Source: Streptomyces tateyamensis
Lineage (GTDB): Bacteria > Actinomycetota > Actinomycetes > Streptomycetales > Streptomycetaceae
Length of the DNA stretch: 64,000 nucleotides
NCBI RefSeq assembly: GCF_003205575.1
Contig: NZ_PYBW01000081.1
Coordinates: 85,031 to 149,030 of the forward strand
Reading direction: 5' to 3'
In this document: positions 25,903-35,958 of the stretch, piece after piece
Numbering within the stretch: the stretch's first letter is position 1
Layout: every line of letters begins with the position of its first letter
The notes under the pieces: model-generated
Database searches by the model: none
What the model saw: only the letters and a program-made list of their open reading frames with translations
Told to the model about the DNA's origin: nothing
Position numbers and translations under genes: made by a program

Positions 25903-26790
25903 CTACTTGACCTCGCGGCCCGCCAGGCGCTCGACGCCGCGCAGCAGGGCCGAGTGGTCGAGCGACCCGTCGCCGTTGGCCCGGGCCGAGGCGACCAGCT
26001 GGGCCACCGCCGCACCCAGCGGCAGCGGGGCGTCCACCGCGCGGGCGGCGCTGGTGACGATGCCCATGTCCTTGTGGTGCAGGTCGATCCGGAAGCCCGG
26101 GGCGAACTCGCGGTTGACCATGTTGGCCTTCTTGCGGTTCAGCACCGTGGAGCCGGCCAGGCCGCCCGCGAGGACGTCCAGCGCGGCCGGCAGGTCGACG
26201 CCGGCGTTCTCCAGGAAGACCACGGCCTCGGCCACGGCCTGGATGTTGATCGCCACGATCAGCTGGTTGGCGGCCTTCACGGTCTGGCCGGCGCCGGCCG
26301 GGCCGACGTGGATGACCGTGGTGCCCAGCGCGTCGAACAGCGGCTTGGCCTCGGCGAAGTCGGCGGCCTCGCCACCGACCATGATCGAGAGCACCGCCTC
26401 GATCGCGCCGGCCTCACCACCGGAGACCGGGGCGTCCAGGGTGCGCACGCCCTGCGCCTTGGCGGCGGCCTCGACCTTGATCGAGGTCTGCGGGGTGATC
26501 GAGGACATGTCGATCACCAGGGTGCCGGCCTTGACGTTCTCCAGCACCCCGCCCTCGCCCAGGATGACCTGCTCCACGTGCGGGTCGGCCGGGACCATGG
26601 TGATCACGACCTCGGCGTCCTTGACCGCCTCCGCGATGCTGGTGGCGCCGTGGCCGCCGGCCGCGACCAGCGCGTCGATGGCACTCTGCTCGAGGTTGAA
26701 GCCGGTCACGTGGTGGCCGGCGTTGACCAGGTTGACGGCCATGGGCTTGCCCATGATGCCGAGGCCGATGAAAGCGATCTTGCGGCTCAT
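25903..26790 (-). CDS. glxR: 2-Hydroxy-3-oxopropionate (tartronate semialdehyde) reductase
   Basis: A 295-residue beta-hydroxyacid dehydrogenase. N-terminal GLGIMGKPMAVNLVNAGH is the NAD(P) loop, DAPVSGGEAGA near residue 118 the substrate loop, GQTVKAANQ near 165 holds the catalytic Lys, and HHKDMGI near 236 completes the family pattern. It reduces tartronate semialdehyde from Gcl to D-glycerate. It lies 29 bases after hyi on the same strand, forming a hyi-glxR operon driven by the promoter at 27690-27777. Confidence 0.93.
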   Translation of the reverse strand: MSRKIAFIGLGIMGKPMAVNLVNAGHHVTGFNLEQSAIDALVAAGGHGATSIAEAVKDAEVVITMVPADPHVEQVILGEGGVLENVKAGTLVIDMSSITPQTSIKVEAAAKAQGVRTLDAPVSGGEAGAIEAVLSIMVGGEAADFAEAKPLFDALGTTVIHVGPAGAGQTVKAANQLIVAINIQAVAEAVVFLENAGVDLPAALDVLAGGLAGSTVLNRKKANMVNREFAPGFRIDLHHKDMGIVTSAARAVDAPLPLGAAVAQLVASARANGDGSLDHSALLRGVERLAGREVK

Positions 26791-26819
26791 CGCGTCGTTC
26801 CTTAAAAAGTGACGGGGGG

Positions 26820-27662
26820 TTACTTGGCGGCGCGCAGCTCGCGCGGCAGCCAGTCGAAGCTGTCGGCGCTGACACCGGAGGCGGGCTTGTACTCCAGGCC
26901 GATCCGGCCCTGGTAGCCCGCGGCGGTGAGCCGGGCGAGCAGGTCCTCGAAGTCCAGGCCGGCCGTGCCGGGCTCGTTGCGGCCCGGGAAGTCGGCGATC
27001 TGGACGTGGCCGAACTTGTCGGCGTACTGCTCGATCACGGCGGGCAGGTCCTCGCCGTTGACGGCCAGGTGGTAGAGGTCGCAGAGGAACTTGGCGTTGC
27101 CCAGCCCGGAGGCCGCGTTCACCCGGTCGACCAGCTCGCAGGCGGCCGCGGCGGTGTGCAGCGGGTAGTCCGGGGCGTCCACCTTGTTCAGCGCCTCGAT
27201 CAGCACGACCGCGCCGATCGAGTGCGCGGCCCGGGCGGCCAGCACCAGGTTCTCCAGGGCCAGTGCGTCCTGCTCGGCCGCGGCCACCCCCTCGACCCGG
27301 TTGCCGACCAGCGCGTTGAGCGCCTTGGTGCCCAGCGACTCGGCCAGCCCGATGCTGACCGGGATGTTCTCCCGGAACCGCTCGCGCTCGGCCGGCACCG
27401 ACAGGGTGCCCTTGGCGCCCTTGGTCAGGTCGTCCAGGAAGTTCAGGCCGGTCAGCTGCACGCCCGCATCGGTGAAGGCCTTGCGCAGCGCGTCCAGCTC
27501 GGCCTCGGCGGGGGTGTGCTCCGCGCCGAACGGCCACCACAGCTCGGCCGCCGTGAAGCCGGCGGCCGCGGCGGCGGCCGGGCGCTCGAGCAGCGGGAGC
27601 TCGGCGAACAGGATCGACAGGTTGATCGTGAAGTTGTGCCCGGAAGCGGCGCTCACGTCCAT
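26820..27662 (-). CDS. hyi: Hydroxypyruvate isomerase
   Basis: A 280-residue TIM-barrel protein of the AP-endonuclease-2/xylose-isomerase-like superfamily. The N-terminus (FTINLSILFAELPLLERPAAAAAAGF...ELWWPFG), LIEALNKVDAPDYPLHT, FLCDLYHLAVNGED, HVQIADFPGRNEPGTG-like and GLEYKP are typical of Hyi. It interconverts hydroxypyruvate and tartronate semialdehyde. ATG 27662 follows AAAGG by 4 bases; a GTG one codon earlier is also possible. First gene of hyi-glxR. Confidence 0.92.
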   Translation of the reverse strand: MDVSAASGHNFTINLSILFAELPLLERPAAAAAAGFTAAELWWPFGAEHTPAEAELDALRKAFTDAGVQLTGLNFLDDLTKGAKGTLSVPAERERFRENIPVSIGLAESLGTKALNALVGNRVEGVAAAEQDALALENLVLAARAAHSIGAVVLIEALNKVDAPDYPLHTAAAACELVDRVNAASGLGNAKFLCDLYHLAVNGEDLPAVIEQYADKFGHVQIADFPGRNEPGTAGLDFEDLLARLTAAGYQGRIGLEYKPASGVSADSFDWLPRELRAAK

Positions 27663-27689
27663 CACCTTTCACTCTTCCGACATCGCAAC

Positions 27690-27777
27690 TTCCATCATGC
27701 GGAAGAGGGATTCTGTCTGGTGGAATCTTGCCTGCCTCCTGCGGAGACTGTCAAGAAGTCTGCAACAGTTTGTTGAA
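27690..27777 (-). promoter_or_regulatory. hyi promoter: tandem 15-bp elements plus 17-bp element
   Basis: On the minus strand TTGACA (27754-27749) and CAAGAT (27730-27725) are spaced by 18. Two 15-bp elements, TTCCATCATGCGGAA (27690-27704) and TTCTGTCTGGTGGAA (27711-27725), lie with centres 21 bp apart, from the -10 box into the leader. Upstream is TGCAAC-AGTTT-GTTGAA at 27761-27777. The gap is shared with the divergent gene at 27837, which may be co-regulated. IclR-family repressors commonly use tandem operators of this kind; that assignment is inference. Confidence 0.75.
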
Positions 27778-27836
27778 GCTGCCTCGCCACTGCTCCGCGA
27801 GACCCCCGCTGACCAGCGCCTCGCTACAGTGAGCGG

Positions 27837-28118
27837 GTGCGATTGATGGTGGAGTTCACGACAGAACCGTTCGAGCTGGTCAACTTCCCGGACCACGCGG
27901 TGGCCGCGCGCAAGGCGGTGGACGAAGCAGGCCTGGCCGTCTCGGTCGGCCCCTTCGGCACCACTGCCGAGGGCGGGGCCGAGCAGGTCCTGGCGGCGGT
28001 CACCCGGCTGCTGCACGACACCCTGGACGCCGGCGCCAGCCGGATCTCGTTCCAGATCAGCGTGGTCCCGGACCGGTCCGCGGACCCCGACACCCCCGAA
28101 GGAGTGGGTACGCAGTGA
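27837..28118 (+). CDS. YKOF/thiamine-binding-like small protein
   Basis: A 93-residue protein (MRLMVEFTTEPFELVNFPDHAVAAR...). The motif VSVGPFGTTAEGGAEQVLAAVTRLLHDTLDAGASRISFQISVV resembles the small ferredoxin-like YKOF/DUF77 thiamine-or-HMP-binding family over residues 30-75. A TACAGT box 7 bases before the GTG at 27837 suggests a leaderless transcript; an ATG at 27846 is the alternative start. Its stop overlaps the next start (GTGA), so the pair is coupled. Its role beside hyi is unclear; Gcl uses thiamine diphosphate, which could be relevant but is speculation. Confidence 0.6.
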   Translation: MRLMVEFTTEPFELVNFPDHAVAARKAVDEAGLAVSVGPFGTTAEGGAEQVLAAVTRLLHDTLDAGASRISFQISVVPDRSADPDTPEGVGTQ

Positions 28119-28498
28119 CCGATGCCCTGGAGCACCCGCTCACCGTGGCGATAAAGCCGCTGCTGGACGCCGTCGGCGCGACCGCCCTCGCACTGGGCGA
28201 GGCCAAGCCGGACGACGTGGTCCTGGACTGGGAGGGCGAGCCGGCCGTTGCCATCCGGCTGCCCCACCTGAGCAGCGCACTGGACCGCCTGCTGGCCGAG
28301 ATGACCCGCCAGTTCGACGGCCGGCCGCTCACCGAGCTGGACCGGCTGGAGAAGCAGCGCGTCGTCGCCCTGCTGGAGGAACGCGGCGCCTTCACGGTGC
28401 GACACGGAGTGGAGACGGTCGCCTCCGCCCTGGGCGTCAGCCGCTTCACGGTGTACAACTACCTGAACCGGCAGGTGGACGGCCCGAAGAGCGGCTGA
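28115..28498 (+). CDS. Helix-turn-helix regulator (YheO/DauR C-terminal-like)
   Basis: A 127-residue protein. The C-terminal half (EKQRVVALLEERGAFTVRHGVETVASALGVSRFTVYNYLNRQ, residues 77-118) fits the HTH_22 DNA-binding domain of the YheO/DauR group; the N-terminal 60 residues (VLDWEGEPAVAIRLPHLSSALDRLL) form a small unknown domain shorter than the PAS-like domain of full DauR. GTG start overlaps the upstream stop by 4 bp. Since it lies between hyi and uraD it may be a pathway regulator and a candidate reader of the 17-bp element. Confidence 0.7.
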   Translation: MTDALEHPLTVAIKPLLDAVGATALALGEAKPDDVVLDWEGEPAVAIRLPHLSSALDRLLAEMTRQFDGRPLTELDRLEKQRVVALLEERGAFTVRHGVETVASALGVSRFTVYNYLNRQVDGPKSG

Positions 28499-28598
28499 CC
28501 GGGCCAGTCTTTCCGACCGACGGATCCGGACACACTTGGCGGATCACACACGAAGTGGACCGGAGTCGACCCGCGGTTCGAAACGTAACCACCAAGGC

Positions 28599-28639
28599 TT
28601 CAACAAAGTGTTGACGAGTGGGGGTGGTGGACCTAGTTT
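28599..28639 (+). promoter_or_regulatory. uraD-uraH-uricase promoter with 17-bp palindrome
   Basis: TTCAAC-AAAGT-GTTGAC at 28599-28615 overlaps a -35 box TTGACG (28611-28616), followed after exactly 17 bases by TAGTTT (28634-28639). The palindrome matches the elements before allB, hyi, gcl and aceB/allR. Overlap with -35 suggests repression. No 15-bp tandem element is present here. Confidence 0.7.
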
Positions 28640-28673
28640 TTTCCGGTGGCACCACTTCTCAGGAGGTCCACCC

Positions 28674-29201
28674 GTGACCAACCACCCCCACGCGTCAGTC
28701 GACGCGACCGGCGCCCTGGCGGCGCTGGCGGCGACGGACTCCGCCGACCTGGAAAAGCTCCTCCTCGAGGTCTGCTCCAGCCCCAGCTGGGCCGCCGACG
28801 TGGCGGCCAGCCGGCCCTGGTCCGACCGCGGGGCACTGCTGGCGGCCAACGCCGCCGCGATGGCCCGCCTGACGACCGCCGACCTGGCCGACGCCATGGC
28901 CGGCCACGCCCGGATCGGCAGCCCCAAGGCGGGCGACGCCACCTCCGAGCGCGAGCAGGCCGGCATCCAGGGAGTGGACCGCGCGCTCCTGGACGAACTG
29001 CACGGGGCCAACGCCGCCTACGAGGCGAAGTTCGGCCACGTCTTCCTGATCTGCGCCACCGGGCGCACCGCGGCCACCATGCTGGCCGCCCTGCGCGAGC
29101 GGTTCCCGAACGACCCGGCCACCGAGGCCGAGATCGTCCGCGGCGAGCTGCGCAAGATCAACGACATCCGCCTGGGCCGTCTGCTCGACGAGCCCAGCTG
29201 A
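28674..29201 (+). CDS. uraD: 2-oxo-4-hydroxy-4-carboxy-5-ureidoimidazoline (OHCU) decarboxylase
   Basis: A 175-residue helical protein. AMAGHARIGSPK near residue 81 carries the catalytic His (family HxRIG), SEREQAGI near 96 the catalytic Glu region, and FGHVFLICATGRTAATMLAAL near 123 the conserved C-terminal motif. It converts OHCU to S-allantoin. The GTG start has AGGAGG seven bases upstream. First gene of uraD-uraH-uricase, ordered as the reverse of the reaction series. Confidence 0.93.
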   Translation: MTNHPHASVDATGALAALAATDSADLEKLLLEVCSSPSWAADVAASRPWSDRGALLAANAAAMARLTTADLADAMAGHARIGSPKAGDATSEREQAGIQGVDRALLDELHGANAAYEAKFGHVFLICATGRTAATMLAALRERFPNDPATEAEIVRGELRKINDIRLGRLLDEPS

Positions 29202-29260
29202 CCGGCCGTCAGCTTCCTGACGGCGAGTCACTTCCTGCCACCAGTAAGGTCATTCACGCC

Positions 29261-29596
29261 ATGACTGGCATCTCCACGCACGTGCTCGACACCAGCCTCG
29301 GCCGCCCGGCCGAGGGTGTCCCGGTCGAGCTCGCACTGTTCACCGAGGGTGGTTGGAAGGTGCTCGGCACCTCCGCCACGGACTCCGACGGCCGGGCCAA
29401 GGACCTGCCGGCCGCGGAGGCGGGCTCGGTCGTCCGGCTGACCTTCGACACCGCCGCGTACTACGCCGCACGGTCGGAGCAGACGCCGTTCTTTCCCGAG
29501 GTCTCGATCGTCTTCACGGTCGCGCCCGCGCAGCACCACTACCACGTGCCGCTGCTGCTGAACCCCTTCGGTTATTCCGTCTACCGCGGAAGCTAG
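29261..29596 (+). CDS. uraH: 5-Hydroxyisourate hydrolase
   Basis: A 111-residue transthyretin-related protein. N-terminal ISTHVLDTSLGRPAEGVPV, middle SDGRAKDL and C-terminal HHYHVPLLLNPFGYSVYRGS give the His/Arg/His set and the terminal Tyr-Arg-Gly-Ser that separates the hydrolase from transthyretin. It hydrolyses the unstable uricase product HIU to OHCU. The gene starts 59 bases after uraD and ends 22 bases before uricase. Confidence 0.95.
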   Translation: MTGISTHVLDTSLGRPAEGVPVELALFTEGGWKVLGTSATDSDGRAKDLPAAEAGSVVRLTFDTAAYYAARSEQTPFFPEVSIVFTVAPAQHHYHVPLLLNPFGYSVYRGS

Positions 29597-29618
29597 ACAG
29601 TCCAGATAGGAGCCGACG

Positions 29619-30545
29619 ATGGCCCACGTGCTCGGTCAGAACCAGTACGGCAAGGCCGAGAACCGGATCGTCCGGGTCTACCGTGACAGCACCCGTCACG
29701 AGATCAAGGACCTGAACGTCTCGGTCTCCCTCCAGGGCGAGTTCGAGGACGTCCACCTCACCGGTTCGAACGCCAACTGCCTGCCCACCGACACCACCAA
29801 GAACACCGTCTACGCCTTCGCCAAGGAGTACGGCATCGAGTCGGCGGAGGCCTTCGGGATCCTGCTGGCCCGCCACTTCGTCGAGGACACCGAGCGCGGT
29901 GTGGTGCACAGCGCCCGGATCCGGATCGAGGAGTACACCTGGAACCGGATCAAGACCCCGGACAACACCTCCCGGTTCATCGGCTCCGAGGAGGTCGGCC
30001 ACTCCTTCGTGCGGGACGGCGGTGAGGTGCGCACCTGCGAGGTGGTCTACGACGGCCGCACCGACACCGTCCAGGTGATCTCGGGGCTCAAGGACCTGGT
30101 CGTGATGAACACGACCAACTCCGAGTTCTGGGGCTACATCAAGGACAAGTACACCACCCTGCAGGAGGCCTACGACCGGATCCTGGCCACCCAGGTGACG
30201 GCCCGTTGGAAGTTCTCCTACACCGGCCGCGACAACGAGCCGCAGCCCAACTGGAACCGCTCCTACCAGCACGTGCGCCGCCACCTGCTGGAGGCCTTCG
30301 CGGAGACCTACTCCTACTCGCTGCAGCAGACCCTGCACGCGATGGGCACCCGGGTGCTGAACAACCGCGCCGAGGTGGACGAGGTCCGCCTGGAGCTGCC
30401 GAACAAGCACCACTTCCTGGTCGACCTCTCGCCCTTCGACCTGAAGAACGAGAACGAGGTCTACTACGCCGCGGACCGGATGTACGGTCTGATCGAGGGC
30501 ACCGTGCACCGCGAGGGCGTCGTCCCGGTCATCCCGGTCGTCTGA
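29619..30545 (+). CDS. pucL: Urate oxidase (cofactor-free uricase)
   Basis: A 308-residue uricase with two T-fold halves. Visible are GKAENRIVRVYRD with the catalytic Lys near residue 12, NCLPTDTTKNTVYAFAKEYG near 56-74 with the catalytic Thr, and LPNKHHFLVDLSPF near 262-275 with the conserved His. It oxidises urate to 5-hydroxyisourate with release of hydrogen peroxide. An AGATAGGAG site precedes the ATG. The C-terminus PVIPVV is not a peroxisome-type signal, as expected in bacteria. Confidence 0.95.
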   Translation: MAHVLGQNQYGKAENRIVRVYRDSTRHEIKDLNVSVSLQGEFEDVHLTGSNANCLPTDTTKNTVYAFAKEYGIESAEAFGILLARHFVEDTERGVVHSARIRIEEYTWNRIKTPDNTSRFIGSEEVGHSFVRDGGEVRTCEVVYDGRTDTVQVISGLKDLVVMNTTNSEFWGYIKDKYTTLQEAYDRILATQVTARWKFSYTGRDNEPQPNWNRSYQHVRRHLLEAFAETYSYSLQQTLHAMGTRVLNNRAEVDEVRLELPNKHHFLVDLSPFDLKNENEVYYAADRMYGLIEGTVHREGVVPVIPVV

Positions 30546-30568
30546 CCCGCGGTCACCGGCACCACTCG

Positions 30569-30604
30569 CCCGAGGGATTCTCGCTCCGCCGTCCCGCCCT
30601 CGGG
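30569..30604 (+). terminator. Weak hairpin after uricase
   Basis: CCCGAGGG (30569-30576) and CCCTCGGG (30597-30604) form an 8-bp stem with a 20-base loop, 24 bases after the uricase stop and without a T-run. It may attenuate rather than stop transcription into the deaminase gene 206 bases downstream. Confidence 0.4.
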
Positions 30605-30751
30605 ACCCCGCTCCACCTCGACGGCGGTGATTCCCTGGCCCGGGTCCGCGCGGCCCGCACCCGTCGGGTCGGTCCATCTCCCCGACCCGCCCCCGGTGCC
30701 GGCCGCGCGGTCCCGCCGCGCACATCCCCCACATCCCCCTAGGAGTCACCC

Positions 30752-32134
30752 ATGGCAGTGCTGCCGCCGTCCGCCGACCAGCGGATCGTGATCGAGAACG
30801 CCGCCATCGCCACCGTCGACGCCAACGACACCGAGTACGCCCGCGGCCACGTGGTGATCAAGGGCAACCTGATCGAGTCCGTCGGGGCCGGGCCCGCGCC
30901 GGCCTGGCTGGACAACGTGGTGCGCCGGATCAACGCCGAGGGCCACCTGGTCACCCCGGGCCTGGTCAACACCCACCACCACTTCTACCAGTGGATCACC
31001 CGCGGCCTGGCCCAGGACAACATCCTCTTCGACTGGCTGGTCGCGCTCTACCCGACCTGGGCCCGGATCGACGACCAGCTGGTGCACGCCGCCACCCTGG
31101 GCTCGACGGCCGCGCTGCTCAAGTCCGGCTGCACCACCGCCAGCGACCACCACTACGTCTTCCCGCAGGGCGGCGGCGACATCCTGGGCGCCTCGATCGA
31201 GGCCGTCCAGCAGCTCGGCATGCGCTTCACCGCGCTGCGCGGCTCGATGGACCGCTCCAAGAAGGACGGCGGCCTGCCGCCGGACCACGCGGTGGAGAAG
31301 ACCGAGGACATCCTGATCGCCTCCGAGGCGGCGGTGGACCGCTGGCACGACGCCTCCTTCGGCTCGATGCTGCACGTGGCCATCGCGCCCTGCTCGCCGT
31401 TCTCGGTCTCCACCGAGCTGATGCGCGAGGCGGCCGTGCTGGCCCGCCGCAAGGGCGTGCGGCTGCACACCCACGGCTCCGAGACGGCCGAGGAGGAGCA
31501 GTTCTGCAAGGAGTTGTTCGGCATGGGCCCCACCGACTACTTCGAGTCCACCGGCTGGCTGGGCGAGGACGTCTGGATGGCGCACTGCGTGCATATGAAC
31601 GACTCCGACATCGCCAAGTTCGCCGAGACCGGCACCGGCGTGGCGCACTGCCCCTCCTCCAACGCCCGCCTGGCGGCCGGCATCGCCCGGGTGCCGGACA
31701 TGGTCCGGGCCGGCGTCCCGGTGGGCCTGGGCGTGGACGGCACCGCCTCCAACGAGTCCGGCGAGCTGGGCACCGAGCTGCGCAACGCGCTGCTGATCAA
31801 CCGCCTGCACGGGCGCCCCGACGCGCTCACCGCGCGCGGCGCGCTGCGGCTGGGCACCATGGGCGGCGCCCGGGTGCTGGGCCGCCAGCACGAGATCGGC
31901 TCGCTGGAGGTGGGCAAGCTGGCCGACCTGGCGCTGTGGAAGGTCGACGGGGTCATGCACTCCTCGATCGCCGACCCAGTGGCCGCGCTCACCCTGGGCG
32001 CGCTGCCGCCGCTGACCGCGCTGTTCGTCAACGGCAACGCGGTGGTCGAGAAGGGCCTGCTGACCACCGTCAACGAGGACCAGATCGCGCTCACCTGCGC
32101 CCGCGCCGCCAAGGAGCTCGCCTCGCGTGGCTGA
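30752..32134 (+). CDS. 8-Oxoguanine deaminase-like amidohydrolase
   Basis: A 460-residue amidohydrolase. Motifs are GLVNTHHHFYQWITRGL near residue 70 (HxH), VRLHTHGSETAEEEQF near 235, VWMAHCVHMND near 274 and GLGVDGTASNESGELG near 330 (catalytic Asp). The pattern, especially the HHFYQ and SASNESG-like loops, fits the 8-oxoguanine/guanine deaminase group that yields urate or xanthine. A CTAGGAG site precedes the ATG. Downstream of uricase on the same strand, it would feed urate into the pathway. Guanine deaminase or atrazine-type activity is an alternative. Confidence 0.85.
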   Translation: MAVLPPSADQRIVIENAAIATVDANDTEYARGHVVIKGNLIESVGAGPAPAWLDNVVRRINAEGHLVTPGLVNTHHHFYQWITRGLAQDNILFDWLVALYPTWARIDDQLVHAATLGSTAALLKSGCTTASDHHYVFPQGGGDILGASIEAVQQLGMRFTALRGSMDRSKKDGGLPPDHAVEKTEDILIASEAAVDRWHDASFGSMLHVAIAPCSPFSVSTELMREAAVLARRKGVRLHTHGSETAEEEQFCKELFGMGPTDYFESTGWLGEDVWMAHCVHMNDSDIAKFAETGTGVAHCPSSNARLAAGIARVPDMVRAGVPVGLGVDGTASNESGELGTELRNALLINRLHGRPDALTARGALRLGTMGGARVLGRQHEIGSLEVGKLADLALWKVDGVMHSSIADPVAALTLGALPPLTALFVNGNAVVEKGLLTTVNEDQIALTCARAAKELASRG

Positions 32135-32267
32135 CAGCCGGTCGGCTGACGCAGCGCGGCCGGCCGGCCGCCGCGGCAGCTGACCTCCCATGAACTCCGG
32201 GCCGCCCAGGGACGGTGCGTGACCCGGACTCCGGTCCGTCCCCCAGTGGGGTGGCGGCCGGACCGCG

Positions 32268-32296
32268 GCCCCGGATCCACGGCGAGGATCCGGGGC
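32268..32296 (+). terminator. Hairpin after the 8-oxoguanine deaminase gene
   Basis: GCCCCGGATCC (32268-32278) pairs with GGATCCGGGGC (32286-32296) over a 7-base loop. It lies in the 235-base gap before the membrane-protein gene and has no T-run. Confidence 0.6.
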
Positions 32297-32369
32297 TGTG
32301 GCGTACCGTCAGGCGGGTCACTGTGGAAAGGTTTGCGGTGCGATCACCGTCTCCCCGAAAGAGATCCGT

Positions 32370-34037
32370 ATGACCACCGTGGGGCCGGTGCTCCCCGCTG
32401 CCCGCACGCCCGCCGACCTGCGCCGGGCGCTGCGGCGGGCGGCGCGCCACCCGGTGGTCCTGGCCGCCGTGCTGGCCGGCGTGCTGCACCTGGTCTGGGC
32501 GCTGGTCCTGGCCAACGACGCGGGCGACCTGGCCGCGCAGTACGCCTGGACCGACTTCGCCCGCCGGCACCCGGACTCGGCCTACAACCTGTCCTGGTAC
32601 GGCGGCATGCACACCGCCTCGTACAGCGTGCTCTCGCCGTACCTGATGGGCCTGTTGGGGGTGCGCACCACGGCGGTGCTGGCCGGCACCGGCTCGGCGG
32701 CGCTGGCGGCGCTGCTGCTGGTCCGCTCGGGCCTGCGGCGGCCGCTGGCGCCCGCGCTGTGGACCGCCTTCGCGCTCTGGTGCGACGTGGCCTCGGGACG
32801 GGTGACCTTCGCCATCGGGCTGCTCCTCGGGCTGGCCGCCGCCGTGCTCGCCTTCACCACGCGCGAGCCCCGGCTGCGCCGCACCGTGCTCTTCCTGCTG
32901 GCCGCGCTGGCCACCCTGGGCAGCCCGGTGGTCGGGCTGTTCCTCGAAGTGGCTGCCGCCGCCCTCTTCCTGACCGGCCGTCGGCGCGACGCCTACCCGC
33001 TGGCCGCCTCGCCGGTGCTGGTGGTGGCCGGGACCTCGCTGCTCTTCCCGTTCCAGGGCCGCCAGCCCTTCGACTGGTGGACCGCCGCGCCGGTGGTGGC
33101 CACCGCGCTGGCCGCCGCCTGGCTGGCCCCGGCCCACTGGCGGGCGCTGCGCTGCGGCGCGCTGGTGTACGCGGCCGGGGTGGTACTGGTCTGGCTGATC
33201 CCCTCGCCGGTGGGCAGCAACGTGGAGCGGCTCGCCCTGCTCTTCGCCGGCACCGTGCTGCTGGCCGCCCTGCTGGAGGACCGCCCGCCCCGGCGGCGGG
33301 CGCTGACCCTGGCCGCCGGCTGCCTGGCGGTGGCCGTCTGGCTGGCCGGGCGGACCCTGGGCGACCTGCTGGTGACGGTGCCGGTCACGGCGCCGGCCCG
33401 GGACGGCCAGGCGCTGATCGACGAGCTGCACCGGGTGGGCGCCGACCGCGGCCGGGTCGAGGTGGTGCCGCTGGCCTCGCACTGGGAGGCCAGCGGGGTG
33501 GCCCCCTACGTGGACCTGGCCCGCGGCTGGAACCGGCAGGCGGACGTGACCCGCAACCCGCTCTTCTACACCGAGGCCAAGCTCTCCCCCGCCGACTACC
33601 ACGCCTGGCTGCTGCGCTGGGGAGTGGGCTACGTGGCGCTCTCCGACGACCGGCCGGACGACGCGGCGGTGGACGAGGCGGCGCTGGTGACGGCCGGTCA
33701 GTCGTGGCTCGCACCGCTGTGGCGGCACGGCAGCTGGCAGCTGTTCCGGGTGACCGACGCGGCGCCGCTGGCCGACCCGCCGGCCGTGGTGCGCGAGGCC
33801 GGGCCGGCCGCGCTGACCGTGGAGGTGCCGGCCCCGGGCCCGGTCCGGCTGCTGCTGCCCTGGTCGCCCTGGCTGGGTGTGCAGGCCGGGCAGCGGACGG
33901 GCGGCGGCTGCCTGAGCCAGCTGGGCGACTGGACCCAGCTCTACGCCCCCGCCCCGGGCACCTACACCATCACCGGCCGGTACTCCTTCGGCCGCTCGGG
34001 CCACTGCCCGGAGCCGGCCGGCGCCACGGCCCGCTGA
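32370..34037 (+). CDS. Polytopic membrane protein with extracytoplasmic C-terminal domain
   Basis: A 555-residue protein. Hydrophobic spans start near residue 27 (VVLAAVLAGVLHLVWALVLA) and continue to about residue 335 (roughly ten spans), followed by a soluble region of about 220 residues ending SFGRSGHCPEPAGATAR. The layout of short TM repeats with a loop containing DFARRHPDSAYNLSWYGGMHTASYS resembles GT-C-type or PTPS-related membrane proteins. I do not assign a substrate. ATG at 32370 follows GAAAGAGA. It has no evident link to purine catabolism. Confidence 0.75.
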   Translation: MTTVGPVLPAARTPADLRRALRRAARHPVVLAAVLAGVLHLVWALVLANDAGDLAAQYAWTDFARRHPDSAYNLSWYGGMHTASYSVLSPYLMGLLGVRTTAVLAGTGSAALAALLLVRSGLRRPLAPALWTAFALWCDVASGRVTFAIGLLLGLAAAVLAFTTREPRLRRTVLFLLAALATLGSPVVGLFLEVAAAALFLTGRRRDAYPLAASPVLVVAGTSLLFPFQGRQPFDWWTAAPVVATALAAAWLAPAHWRALRCGALVYAAGVVLVWLIPSPVGSNVERLALLFAGTVLLAALLEDRPPRRRALTLAAGCLAVAVWLAGRTLGDLLVTVPVTAPARDGQALIDELHRVGADRGRVEVVPLASHWEASGVAPYVDLARGWNRQADVTRNPLFYTEAKLSPADYHAWLLRWGVGYVALSDDRPDDAAVDEAALVTAGQSWLAPLWRHGSWQLFRVTDAAPLADPPAVVREAGPAALTVEVPAPGPVRLLLPWSPWLGVQAGQRTGGGCLSQLGDWTQLYAPAPGTYTITGRYSFGRSGHCPEPAGATAR

Positions 34038-34080
34038 CACCGGGAGCCGGGACCCCGTTACGCCGTGAGCCGTGACGCCG

Positions 34081-34113
34081 GACGGCCCGCCGAGGGATCC
34101 TCGGCGGGCCGTC
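34081..34113. terminator. Bidirectional terminator between membrane protein and gcl
   Basis: GACGGCCCGCCGAGG (34081-34095) and CCTCGGCGGGCCGTC (34099-34113) form a perfect 15-bp stem with a 3-base loop between convergent genes. Confidence 0.85.
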
Positions 34114-34133
34114 CTGGCGGTGCTGACGCGGGG

Positions 34134-35921
<1,788 letters not shown>

Positions 35922-35958
35922 CGGGTTACTCCTGCGTCGGCTCGGTACCGCTCCATGT

